Source: Anaeramoeba flamelloides
Lineage: Eukaryota; Metamonada; Anaeramoebidae
DNA length: 64,000 bases
Assembly (NCBI GenBank): GCA_027625915.1
Contig: JANTQA010000015.1
Location: 1,798,001 to 1,862,000, forward strand
Reading direction: 5' to 3'
Part shown: positions 40,001-53,200 of the stretch, in pieces
How the letters are laid out: every line of letters starts with the position of its first letter
Position numbering within the stretch: position 1 is the stretch's first letter
Program-made: the position numbers and the translations under genes
The notes under the pieces: generated by a model
Database searches by the model: none
The model's input: only the letters and a program-made list of their open reading frames with translations
Told to the model about the DNA's origin: nothing

Positions 40001-40679
40001 AAACTATTTATGGGCAGTCGATTATTTTCACTCAAACTGGCAACTCTATAATATTTTTTTGGTATTATTATTCTTATCCAATTAAAAAATAAAAAGAATA
40101 TTTTCAAATCTCCTTTTTTTTTATAAATGGGTATATGATTTGAAACTGGAATTTTGAAAAAAACAAACTAAAATATGAAAAGAACATAACACCCTCAACA
40201 TTCGTTTAATTGTATATTCAAAATGTCATTGGATAATTTGAGAGATTTTGGAAATGTTTTTTTCATTAATAGTTCAGATATAAGTATTTCTTTTTCTTTT
40301 GTGCACTTTGAAAACATTTCTCAAACTTAAGATTTTGTTGATTAAAAAAGAAACTATTTTTTTAGATTCTGTACCAGAATAAAAAAAATATACTTCAATA
40401 AAGAAGCTCAAAGTATGAAAATATTTCTTTTAGAGAGGATTTAAGATCAAGTTACTGGGTTAGATTTCGTCTTCTAAAAATATTTCTTTCATATTTTATT
40501 GGTTAGCTCTTTATTAAATATATTTTTTTTTCAATTTCTCAAAAAAAAATATAATATATACTTTTTTTAAGGAGAGGTATTATAAATAAATTCTCTAGAG
40601 ACACAACAAATACCCCCTTTCCTTAAGTTATGGTTCTGACGATCTTTTTTCTGAAAGATTAACTTAAATTATTTTTTAC
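40001..40679. other. Intergenic spacer with a small inverted repeat
   Basis: AT-rich spacer between the two LINE tails. About 40387-40433 and 40475-40520 form imperfect inverted arms (GAAAATATTTCTTTTAGA against TCTAAAAATATTTCTTTC). No gene was seen. Confidence 0.5.
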
Positions 40680-40698
40680 AAAAAATGAAGTTTTATTT

Positions 40699-40953
40699 AT
40701 ATTTCTCTTGAACTGCCCAGCCTATGAAAATAATTGTAAAATTTGGATATCTGAATTTAAAAAACTAGTTTATCTAATATATTAAAAAAGAATAATATTT
40801 TTAATATTATTATATAAAAAAGACTCAATATATTTATTATCACTAGTGGGTAATTGACGACTTTTTGAGTCTTTATTAATATTTCTAAATAGAAATTTAG
40901 GAATTCGGGCTAATAAGAGGGTTTAAAAACTCCCCCTTGATAAAATAAAAATA
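40699..40953 (+). mobile_element. Short LINE 3' tail, opposite orientation
   Basis: Plus-strand reading gives CPAYENNCKIWISEFKK, then YKKDSIYLLSLVGN, then FLNRNLGIRANKR, matching the tail at 39729-39984 in inverse orientation. It starts at almost the same internal point (TTTCTCTTGAACTGCCCAGC). The flanks are near-identical direct repeats, AAAAAATGAAGTTTTATTT at 40680-40698 and AAAAAATGAAGTTTAATTT at 40954-40972. It is about 255 bp. Confidence 0.8.
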
Positions 40954-40972
40954 AAAAAATGAAGTTTAATTT

Positions 40973-42359
40973 GTGTTTTTTTTTATATATTGTAAATAGG
41001 CAAATTACCACTGAAAGTATCAAATTAGATGGAATTGAATTATGTGGAAAATAATCTATTTTACTTAGTTATTATTATTTTAGACAAAAAAGTGTCCTCG
41101 ATTAAAAAAATAATTGGAGTAAATTCTTCTTAGGTGTATTTCTAAGGGTTTGCTTAGTGAGGTTTTTGAGAAGAATTCACAATAAAATCTATCAAATTTC
41201 ATTTTTTGTAGAAATAATTTAATTTATTTTCTGAGAAAAAAGATCATAAGAATCTTAACCAAGATAAAAAAGAGACAGTGCAATATATGACCAAAATTCA
41301 TTTGGAAAGTACATCCTAAATGAATGAAAGATTATAAATTTATCTTTTTTTGCGTATTTTTTTAATCATTTTTAAAAATGTAAGAATCAACAAAACAATA
41401 ACAACAAAAACATCAACAAAAACCAATAACAACAACATCATCATCATCAACTACAACAACAAGAAGAAGAAGAAGAAGAAGAAGTTGAAGAATAAAAGCA
41501 GCAAAAGCATCAGTAGATACCTTTTTTTTGTTAAAATAAAAATATTGAATCTTCATTTTGGAAAAGTTTCTCTAATAAATTATTTGTATTCCAATTTAAG
41601 AACAAGAAACTGAATTAAATTGATAAATTAGTTTCTGTATAAATTATTTTTTAACAAAATTCAACTCTTTAAAAAAAGAAGAAATAAAAATTGACAAAAA
41701 AAGAAATAAATATTCAGAGATTATGGTACCATGTTTATTACCTTTTTTTATATATTATTAGTATCTTAAATTATTAAAAATTTAAAAATTTACACTTTTT
41801 AAATGTAATTTCAAATCACAATTTAAAAAAAAAAACAACCAATTTAATAAAATCAATATATTCTTTTATTTAAAATTGAAAAGATGGAACAAAATTAGAA
41901 TTATTTCTCGTCTCTTTATTTTTGATTTTGTATATCTAAGATAATTATCTCTAGATAAGCAAAATAAATATTTAACTTTTAAAAAAAATTTTTTTACTAT
42001 CCACTAGCATGAAAAAATAAAATTGAAAAATAAAAGTTAGACAAAACTACAATTTCAATTACCATTTCATCCTTGTTAATCGAGTTTATTCAAAATATAA
42101 TCAAAATTTTCCAGTTGTTAAAAATCTTGAGGCTGTTATATTTATTGTTGTTAATAGTACTACGGCTTTTAAGAGTCTTTAGTCGAGATGAAAAGGTCTA
42201 TTTTGGGGTAATAATTTTTAAATGGATTTGCGAATGAATTTTCATTAAACTCAACTTTAGGATATTTTTTTTGAAGATATAATAATTAATAGTTTTGAAA
42301 ACACTCTACTCATCTAAAAAAACTCAAATAAGGGGAAAAAATAACTGATGATAAATATT
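40973..42359. other. Intergenic with microsatellites
   Basis: Contains CAA/ATC/AAG triplet runs at about 41385-41490; the 87-codon frame there is microsatellite-driven. A short hairpin lies near 41110-41180 (TAAATTCTTCTT facing AAGAATTCAC). No gene was recognised. Confidence 0.55.
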
Positions 42360-42715
42360 GCGAGTGTCCGTCAAGTGCCGTAGAGTGCCTAGGGTTTTTT
42401 TAAATTTAGAAATAAAAAGAAAATTTTTGAAATTTCGGTTTATTTTCAAAAATTAAAAAAATGCTAACGGCGCTTTTCTTGAGGTTTTCTATTTTATTTG
42501 TGAAATCTATAGATTTTCCAAATAAACAGAAAACTCAAGAAAACCTAACGGCGCTTTTCCAAAATTTAAAAGAATGGAGAAAGTTCAAAGATTTTACTCA
42601 ATTTTTTTAATTTCTGGAAAAGATAACTGCAGTTTTTTTTTATTTTTAGAAATAAAAAGAAAATTAAATAAATTTTCGGTTTATTTTAATAATTAAAAAA
42701 TATCTAGGGGAAAAT
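42360..42715. repeat. Palindromic repeat cluster
   Basis: Starts with AAGTGCCGTAGAGTGCC (about 42373-42389). A family A hairpin follows at 42385-42465 (GAAATAAA facing TTTATTTTC), a GAGGTTTTCT palindrome at 42480-42550, a family B hairpin at 42555-42625 (AAAAGAATGGAG facing CTCAATTTTTTT) and another family A hairpin at 42632-42705. Same families as in the BEACH-gene intron and at 61-63 kb. Confidence 0.7.
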
Positions 42716-43644
42716 CAAAGAAAAAATATTTTTTCCAATTTAAATAAACTAAATAATTCTTTAATAGTCCAAATAAGTGGTTATCCATTTGAAAGATATT
42801 CATCAGATTTTTAGTACCTTTAAAATATAATAAAAAGACCTCTTAACTTTGTAAGAAAAAAAATTTTTCAAATTTTTTACTATTAAATTGAAAAAAAATA
42901 TTAATAGAACCTGGAAAATTGAATTTCCCAACTTAAATTGTAAAATATCTTTAAAAATATTTTTTTGATCAAAGATCCCATATTAACCAATATTCTTTAT
43001 TCTAATTGAAGTTATTAAAAAGGGTATAATTAGTAAATAATTAATTTTTTTTTTGTAAAAATTTTTTCATGATGGTGCCTGGAGAGATTAAAAAGATTGA
43101 AAGTATTAAAATATTTATAAATTTAATTCTAATCTTACATATCATTAGAAATAAAATTCCTGAACAATTAATTAAAACAATTATTTCTTAACAGAGTAAT
43201 TATAAATTCATTTGTTAATAATTGATTGTTTTTATTGTAAGTTTTTTTGGAAGTCGTAATTCATCTGCGATTTATTTTCATATTTAAAATAATGATATTC
43301 GTTGTGTATTGTAAATTTATAAATATAATTTTCAAAAGTGTTGGGAACTTCAATAATTAAGGATTATCTCAAATAACACCTTCAAGGGGGGTCTATGAGT
43401 CAAAGAATTGTTGAAATAAGTGCCTTTTCCCTTGAGATCCAGATCAAGTCTTAAATTTCAAATTTTAGTGAAAACCTAGTATTCTCGTCAAATTTTGTAT
43501 TTAAATCAAAATCCTATTACTCTACTTTATTTCAAATTGAAAAGTGTTTATTGTAAAGATATAAATAGTATTTAATATGATTTCGAGTTAAGATGGAATA
43601 AGAGGTAAATTAAGTCGATTTTTAAAAAAAGTATTTGTATAAAA
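42716..43644. other. Intergenic, nothing recognised
   Basis: AT-rich sequence with no gene or repeat that I could support. Confidence 0.5.
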
Positions 43645-43915
43645 AAAATTGAATAGTTTTTGATCAAAAATTTTTAATTTACAACCCACAAACCAAATTA
43701 TTTTATAACTTACCTTCAAACAAATATCCTTACACTCTTCATTTCGAATTTTTTTTTAAAAAAAATTTAATTAATAAAAATAATTTTTTGAATCATAATT
43801 AAAATCGATACTAAGCCAAATTTTGATCAGATAAGAACCAAATTAACAAGTCACTAAACCTGACACAAGATAATCTTATTTCAAATTTCAGAAATTGTAA
43901 ACCTTAATCAACAAC
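43645..43915. repeat. Second, diverged copy of the foldback element (one arm)
   Basis: Matches the right arm of the 31439-31999 element in the same direction: CTTACACTCTTCATTTCG, AGAACCAAATTAACAAGTCA and AAGATAATCTTATTTCAAAT. The opposite arm is weak or lost (traces at about 43575-43640). Confidence 0.65.
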
Positions 43916-44792
43916 AAATTTTCCAAAAAATAAAATCTAAAATTAATTTTGGAAAAATTTCATTGGAATGACTCTTGCAAAAGTTCTAAAATTCTTTGGA
44001 TAATTAAAAATTTTTTCAAAAAGATTTTTTAATTGTAAATGAATTCAATTGAAAAGATAGACAAAGAATCAATTTTCAATGTTAATTTGATTTTTCAAAC
44101 TTTTTTTTTTTAATTTCAAATTGACTGTTTTAAAAAAAAAGAAAAAAGCAAAATTCAAGCAGAAAAAAAACAAAAAAAAACTTGAAAATTAGAAAAAATG
44201 AAATTAATCTAAAAATTAGAAAAAAAAATTGAAAATTTATTTTGAGAAGAATTTTGAAAAAAAATTAATAGAATATGTTCTATTTCTTCAATAAAATATT
44301 ACCCCTTTGAACTGAAAAAGAGTTTTACTGTAAAGCTATAAACGAATTTTTTAAATTTAACATTTTTATAGATGTGATAACTTTTTTATTTTTTTAAAAA
44401 ACATATTAATAACGATGTGTTCTATTTCTAAAAGTTCATAATTGTGGGAAAATAGTTGTTGAAATAAATTCCAAATAATTTAAAAAATTCAATTGGTTGT
44501 AACATAATAATTAAATTGCAAAAATCTTGATATTACTAAATTCAAAAAAATGAATAAACTTTACATAAAAAAAATGATAGCGAATTAAAAATTAAGAGAT
44601 CCAAAGCCAAAAAAAAAAAAAAAAAAAAAAAAAATAGAAAAGACAAAAAGCAAAAATTCAAAATATGTTTAATATTTGAAAAAAAAATTCATTTTATGAA
44701 TCTTTCCTAAATTAATAAATAAACGAAACAGAATAAAATTCACATAATTATAAGCTATATTAAAAAAACTTGTATGAATAAATAAATAAAAA
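43916..44792. other. Intergenic, 3' flank of the RasGAP gene
   Basis: AT-rich, with a run of about 28 A at 44607-44634. No gene was seen. Confidence 0.55.
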
Positions 44793-47187
44793 TTAATCGT
44801 TTTCATTTTGTGCATTGAATAGCTGTATTACTCTTTTTTGCAATTCAGGGTAATTTAATAAGTATTCAATAATTTTTTTTTGCATTTGTGATTCCTTCAT
44901 TATCACAAAAACTTGGTCTAAGATTTTTTCGCGTGATTGTTGTGTTACTATAAATGATTTAGAAAGATCAAAATCCAACTGTGTAAGATTTTTGAAATCC
45001 TGGAAGGGTATTTGCATTATCTGTCCATTCAAAAAACTTGATTTGTACCCCAAATAACTGTTTTCTGTTTTTTGTACTATTACAAACTTTTCAGAATTGT
45101 TTTCGTTTTGTGCATAATAATAAGGGCTGGATAAGAAATCTAAGAAACTTAGCACTTGTTCTTTATATTGGTCTATTAATTTATTTAAAAAGTTCATTGA
45201 TTGCTGTTTAAAGTAGACTCTATTGGCAACATTTTGGACGGTTTTCGATAATAAAACCAAAGCTCTTCTAGATTTGGGAGAGACGTTTTTTTCTGTTATC
45301 CCGTGCTTTTCGGGAACAGCCAATATTGGCGAAAGGAATCGTAAAAAGAAAAACCCGGTTGAAACTAGGTGCTTGGCATTGGGGAACTTTTCTAAGGTAA
45401 CCCTTGTAATAATTTGTGCCAATTTTCTGATTATTAGGGGGATATACGGTTTGGAATCAAAAATCCTATTCATTGTTTTTATGGAAAATTGTTCAACTCT
45501 TTTTTGATTTTCTATCAAATTCTCATCCTGTTGTAATTTCCTTTCGACAATTTCAAATGAATCTTCTGTATTTAAAATTTCTTCGACTATTGGCGAAAAT
45601 AACGTTTTCACATATTCTTGTCCCGACAATTTTGTAAAGATGCCTATTGCCTTGTTTGTAATGGTATTTCCTCGAAATAGATCTATTTCATTTTTGCGTT
45701 CGTTTATTTCAACGGTGATGAGCGCAGAGATTAAAGGGATGGATAATTGTTTAAATTCGCATAATTTGACAATCGATTCAGCTAACAAATCATAATCTAA
45801 GACATCAGCGATTTGGTTGAAGCTTTGGAATATAATAAAATTTTCTTTCATTAAGATTTCATGTAATTCAACTCCATTTTCTAAAGATAAGATTTGCTTG
45901 ACATTGATTTGATCTTTTTCATTTTCAATTTCTTCATAATACTTTTCGCGGTGAGCTGGAATAATTTTAATATAATCGTTTTTATTTATATTAAATAATT
46001 CCCCATTAATTAAAACTTTACAAAATTTGAATTCTTCTTTAATAATATTAAAAAAATTATTTTTTTTAAGACCACTATTTTCTTTAGAATTTAATATCAT
46101 TTCCATTCCTCTATAATTATAACAATTATCCTTATCATTCTTTTCATCATCTTTAATTTCGTTCTCATTCTTTTTTTTATTATCATCATTATTTTGGTTC
46201 TCTTTTTTATCATCTTTATTATCATTCTTTTTATTGCCGTCTTTATCATAGTTATCAGTGCTATCACTATCGCTGTCCCCCCCATACTCATCATCTTTAT
46301 TAATTGTATTAAACAATGCATTATTAAGTTTTTTGTGAATATTGTCATAGAGTAAATATGCTCTTGGTTCAATATCTTGTAAATCATTTATATTGAAACG
46401 GATTAATCTTTGTAATATCAATTTTCTCCAATTTTTAAGTTTTACAATATTATTTTTAAAAAAGATTAGTTTATTTTCAATTATATTATATTCCTTTAAA
46501 GATTTATTCATAGGTATTGAATTTCGTTTCAAATTAATATTAAATGGCGCTGTAATTTTTTTAATTTTAATTTTAAATGTATTAATTCTATTTTGGATCC
46601 AATTAAATATTTCAAGGCAATACTGTTTTCTAAGAACGGGATCATAATTAAGCTTTGGGGAAAATTGTCTTAGAAACAACAAACTTTGTATCATTTGCAT
46701 GGTTTGTATCCATTTTGATTTTTTTTTTATGGTATCAACACTGAAATAATAAGTTAATTCCTCGGTAATTAATTCAAAGCAATTCTTTTGATAATTTTCA
46801 CCCAATGAAGAATAAGAAGGCAACTCTTTAAAATCAACGACTGGTGATATTATTAATATTTTTGATAAGGGATAAACTTTAATTAATTCCAGTGACTTTT
46901 GATCAGAAAATAACAAAAATCCATTGGGGGTTAATTTTATCCAATATTTTTGCCATTTGGATTTAATAAATTTTGATTTATAAAAATAGAGTGAACCTTC
47001 CAAAACAAGTGGAATTCCCTTATATTCTCTTTGAATGAATCGATTTGTTTTTGTAATTTTATTGAGGTGATAATTAATTTTTTTGTTGAAATAGTTATTC
47101 TGATTATTTTCATTACTGTTTTGATTTGATTGATTATTATCAATTGTTTGCTGCTTCTGTTGCTGCTGTTGATGATGTAGCTGCTGC

Positions 47188-47225
<38 letters not shown>

Positions 47226-50200
47226 TTGTTGTTGCTTCTGCTGCTGTTGCTGCTGCTGCTGTTGTTGTTGGATTGAATCAAAATCAAATTCCAATTCTAT
47301 ATTTAGTTCTTCTTTATTAATAAAGATTAAATCATTTTTTTTTATTAACCCACTAATATTTGCTTTATAAATGGTACCGTAAATATATTTTGTTTTATTA
47401 TAATTTAAATTATTGTTAATATTCTTATCTATGAAAATCCAATTATATTTTGAATAATTATTTTTTTTTGTTTTTTTATTCTCATAGCCCCTGTTCTCGA
47501 AATTTTCATTATTATCATTTATAGTTAAAGCTAACAAATCCCAATTATTTATTTCTTTGAAATCATTGATCATTTTGACAAAATTAATTTGAGCAATTTT
47601 TATTAATATTCTTTTTTTCCATAAATATAATAAATTTAATTTATCCTTCGTAATTTTGAATTCTTGGGACAAAATATTTTCAGAGCCAAACCTATTATTT
47701 TCAATTGACAATTGGATTGAATTTTTTTGAATTTTTTTATCTTTTTTTAATTTGAGAATTTGGTTGTTGATCCACAAATATATTTGAAAGAATCTAAAAG
47801 TTAATAATTTTTTATTTTGGTTTGGTGTGTTTTTTTTTAAGAAATATAAAAAATTTCCCACAGTGATTAATTTATTATACCAGTTATTTAAATCTTTTTC
47901 GTTTTTTGTAAAAAAGGTTTCCTCTTTATTATTCTTAAAAATAATGGTAAAACTAAATTCCTTATTTAAATTATTGGTTTTTGTTATTTCTTTTAAAAAT
48001 CGTAAATCAAGTACTTGGAAGGGCTCTTCACTTTCTTTGCTTTTATAAAAAAATAAAATCCACCCATTTAAGATTGTCCAAATTTTGTTCGTTTTTAAAG
48101 TATTGATCTGCTTGAATAAATAAGTTGAAAATTTTATTGGGAAATTTAATAAAATGTCGGGCTGGGTATTCCAGATGTTTGAACATTTGTTTGAAAAATA
48201 TAGTGCATTTTTCATTGGCAGATCATTTAAATTAAAAAAGCTAAATAGTAATAAATCAGATTTATTTTCTTCTTCTTCATTATCTTTGTTATTTTCAATT
48301 TTGGCACTTTCTTCATTAGTATTATCAGTTTTTCTGTCGTTATCATTATTGTTATCATTATCATTAGCAAGTTGTGCATTAATATCATTTTTAAAATTAT
48401 TGTCTTTATACAATAAAGGAAATTCCAGATTTAAATTAATTTTTTCAGGTTCGACTATAATACAATCTTTGTCATCGATATACATTAGTATTTTTTCTTT
48501 GCTCTTTTGTTCAATTGTAACCTTATTATTGACAAAATTTTTTGCTAAAAAGATGTACCAATTATATTGTTTAATGCTAAATTCATTTTCCTGCTTAGTT
48601 TGGTAATTAATTAAACTGAGCACTCTTTTTTTAGAATCCAATACTAAATGTTTATTATTTGACTGTAATTGTTCATTTAAATTTTCAAAAGTACATAATC
48701 TTGATAAAAAATATTTTTTCCAATTCATTAAATGTTCTTTGATTGATAAATTCCCCTTTCCCATCACTTCTTTATTTTTTTTTAAATTAGCCTTTTTGAC
48801 GAAATAATGACCATACTTTCTTGTCTTTATATCAATTTCTTTATTAATCCATTGCATCAATTTAATAATTCTTAATTTAAAATTCGAAAAGTTTTGATTT
48901 TCAAATGGAGATAAAATAATGTTTATATTTTTTATTATCCTAAGAATATACATCCAATTGTTCAATTCAATGATATCATCCACAGTAAATAATAATTCCC
49001 TCTTTTCAATATAAATAACAAAAGTATGTGATTGGTCAATTAAGGTTAGACCCCTTTCAATACCATTTAAATTAAATAAATTAAAAGTCATTTCACAAGT
49101 TTTTTTTTTAAATATTGACAAAAAGCAATCATGAATAATTAAAGTTCGCTGAATAAATTTTTTAGATCCTGGTTTAATTTCTTTTAATACCTCACCATAC
49201 CAAAAAATTGGAAACGATTCTTTGAAATCAGTAAAATCTAAATTAAAGTGTTTTTTGTTTTCACTAAAATAATTTTGATTTTTTGTCAAAATATTTTCAA
49301 TTTTTGAAAATTTTAATTTATTTTCTTTTAAAATATCACGGTCTTTATTAGCGTTTAAATTAGATTGCGTTTGTTTGCTATTTGTTTTTTGATTACTATC
49401 GTCATCACAAATTTCATTCTTGTTTTTGTTATCGTTATCAGTAATAGTGGTATCAATGCCCGTTAATCTATTTGGGTACTTTTTTTCTTTAATTTCTCCA
49501 ATTTTAAATTCTTCCTCTATTTGGTTTTTCAACAATTCAGGTAAAGATGGCTTGATAATTTCAATGTTTTTATTTGAAATGATTCCAATTTCGCCATTAT
49601 ATTTTTCTACTTTAAATCTGTGATCAATTAATTTTTCAAGTAAAATTACCCATTCACCTTTTTGCAATTTTAATGAATTTTCCTTTTCAACACGTTTGTA
49701 ACAGTATATCCGAAGTCTATTATCATTATCGTTATGGATAAATAGCCTAGCAACCTTGGCTAGCAAATATTGTTTCCAAATTTTTAACAGTTCTAATTTC
49801 TTTTCAATTTGATTGAATTTTATTATTTCATTGTCCGAAATTAACTCATTTTTAATATTTTGATAATTAATAATATTGAATTTACGATCAGTTTTTTTCA
49901 AATATTTGGAATAGTTTTCATTTAAAAAATCAATGTATATATTTATTTCCTTTTTGATCCATTTGATTAACATCCAAAATTGTTTTGATCTTTGGAGTTT
50001 ATTTTCCTGGATTTTTGCTGGTAATGATAATTTACAAAATAATTTACAAATATGAAAATATTCAAACCAATCTATAACCTGTGACTTGCTTTCAGTTTTA
50101 AATAATTGGGTTAGTCCTCCTTTAATCCTAATTTTAAATTGGTTATTTTTTTTCGATTGTGATTCAAAATCATAATACCGCACTGTTCGAAAATCAATTA

Positions 50201-53200
50201 CCCCGGATGGCCTTAAATGTGTTTTTGATTCATAATAACCAAAAAACCAACTTTGTAATTTGAAATATTTTTTGGTGAATTTGTCTTGATTATAAATTTT
50301 TATAAGCCCTTCATAATATATAGGAAATGATTTAAAACTTTCGTTTTCATGATTTAATTCATAACAAAGTTGAATAATATGATTTGATGTTTCATTTTCT
50401 GTAAAGGAATTATTTCTAATCAATATATTAGGATTCAAATAATTAGTCAAATGTTTTCCCTTTTTTGTTTTTTTGGGGCTATTGAATTGAATTACAAGAT
50501 TTGTCTTTTTTCTTTTCTTTTTTTTCTTATTCTTGCTATTACTATTATTCTTATCGGAAATTATTTTGGTTGGGGTTTTGTTATTTTTATCAATTATTTT
50601 TTTTTTATTTTTTGTTTTCTTTGGAATATAATCCTTATTTCCTGAAATTAATTGAATCTTCTCAAGATCTTGATAAACTTTGTTTATAGATTGTGGATAA
50701 AATATTATTAAATTATCTTTTGGTACCCAACCAATTAATTTACCATCATCAACCTTGATTAACTCCTCATTTCCAGTTTTTTGATCTTCTTTTTTTCCTT
50801 TGTTTTCTTTATTTTCATTTTCTTCATTTTCATTTTTTTCTTTTTCTCTTTCGATTTCATCTTTTTTTTCCTTTTCATTTTCTTTATTTTCATTTTCTTC
50901 TTTTTCAATTTCTTCTTTATTTTCATTTTCTTCATTTTCGATTTCGTTTTCTTCTTTCTCCTTTTCTTTTTCCTCATTTTGATTTTCCTTTCCCTCTTTT
51001 TTCTTATTTACTTCATCTATTTTATACTTTTCTTTTTCTTTATTTTCATTTTCTTTATTTTCAATTTTATCTTTATATATATTTTCTTCATTTTCATTTT
51101 CTTCTTTTTCTTTTTCAATTTTATCTTTTTTTTCCTTTTCATTTTCTTCCTTTTCGTTTTCTTCCTTTTCGTTTTCTTCTTTTTCATTTTCTTCATTATT
51201 TTCTTTTTCAATTTCAATTTCATTTTCATTTTCTTTTTCTTTTTCTTCTTTTTCATTTTCATTTTCTTCTTTCTTTTTTATCACCCGCTTTTCTTTATTT
51301 ATTTCGTTTTCATTTAAATTATTAATGTTTTCTTTTTCATTATTATTAAAGATTATAAAATATTCACCTATTTCACAATTAATTGTATTTTTAATTTCGT
51401 TATTATTACAATTTTTGAAAGAATATCCACTTTTAAATCGTTCAATGTTGGGGAAATAGAGCTGAGAAGCAATTTTAATTAATTTTAATTTAAATTTTTT
51501 TAAATTTAAAATTTTTTTTTTAGTCATAAAGAATTGGTTTTGTATTAAAAAATATGGGTAATAACTATTAGGTTCAATTTCTTTGGATTTTTTTAAAATA
51601 TTTATTAATGAATTTTTTTCAATAATTTTTTTAGTATATAAATCCAATTTTTCAGAAATTTGTTTTCTATGCTTTAAATCTTGTAAAAATTCATTTTTTG
51701 TTCGTATTTCTTTATTAAGAAAATTAATTAAATTTTTTATTTTTATTTTTTTTTCTTCAACTTGATCTATTTTTATTGGATGATAATAAAATAAAGAATT
51801 GTTGATAATTTGTAACAACGAAAACCAATTTTTAAACTGCTGGGAATTTGAAGAATGTAAAAGCAATGAAGAATCCCCCTTCCCATACATATTATTTGAA
51901 ATTTGAAAGCAATTGGGTTTATTAAATTGCATCGACGTATCAGAAATAAATTTACAAATTGATAAATCAAAAATAGAGTCTGGGAAAATGGTATATTCGT
52001 TTGGGAAAATAAATAATAAATTATTGACTAATAGCACGATATTTTTTTTCCATTTCATTTTTTTAATTTTGCCAAAAGTTTCAGAAAAGAAATCTTTTTT
52101 GATAATATGCAAATTATCAAATTTTAAATAATTGTTATCATTGATTAAAATATTATCCTGTAATTCAAATTCAATGAATTTTAATAAATCTTGGTTTTCT
52201 ATTAATTCCCTTGGTAAGTTATTTGTTCGCGTTTGATCATTTTTCTTATCATTATCTTGATTTGTGATTGTGTTGGTTAAATTATTAAGCAAAGTGTCAG
52301 AATAATTGGTAATTAGGCAACAATTCCCGGGGTCAAATCTGCCAATTTCGCCATTGTGATCGAGTTTGCCTAACCACAAATCATCTTGAATTGCTTGAAT
52401 AATAGAAATGAAATCATACTTTTTTAAATTTAATTCCGTTTTTGCGTTCGGCTCAGAATTTGCAATGGTGACCATTGCTTTGGAATAATTACCTCCAATT
52501 TTTTCAGAGTATTTGAATAATTTTAAGTACAATAATTGCTTCCAATTAACGATCGAGAATAGCAAATTATTTAAATTGTTAATCCTCGTTCTTAATGATT
52601 TTAATAACCTTTTTTTAATTTTTTTTTGGACCGACTGGAGCGTTAGTGTTTGAATTTTTCTTTCACTTAAAGTGCATATTTTTTCATTATAATCAATCAA
52701 ATCGCCCACTAACTCTCTTTCGCTTTCGCACGTGATCTCATTGCTGCCGACCCATAGAAATAACTGAACAAATTCAAAATAAGCGAGCCAATTGACACAT
52801 TCTATTCGTGTACCACACGCAAACCAAAAAACTTGATTTTCGACAATTAATTCAAAATAATTTTCAATTTTTGTTACACTTTGATCCTCGTTGTTAAAGT
52901 TATTAACAATATGAATCCCTTTAAACTCTTTTAAATCGATACACTTTAAACACTCCTTTTCGTTAATAGCTTGTTCGTTTTTATATATTGACAATGTCTG
53001 ATTAAAGAGAATCATATACCTTTGTTCCCATTTGTCTGACTTGTCGCACATTAAAACAAATCCTTCTTCGTGGATTGGGATGATCGGTAAGGTTTCAATT
53101 CCCTCTAAATTTTTGGTTTTAATCGGATCACTTGGAATTGGTTCGGTGTTACTTTCAATTGGATAATTTTTTAAATTAGCCAAATTACGTGAAAAGCCAT

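Noticed and set aside
39745-40950. Single foldback DNA transposon with ~230-bp inverted repeats
   Set aside because: Each arm has its own flanking target duplication and encodes a LINE C-terminal tail, so these are two separate LINE-tail insertions.
41350-41613. 87-codon frame with Thr/Asn/Lys repeats
   Set aside because: Produced by triplet microsatellites; no domain and no support.
50781-51317. Phe/Ile-rich plus-strand frame resembling a membrane protein
   Set aside because: Antisense shadow of the charged insert in the RasGAP protein.
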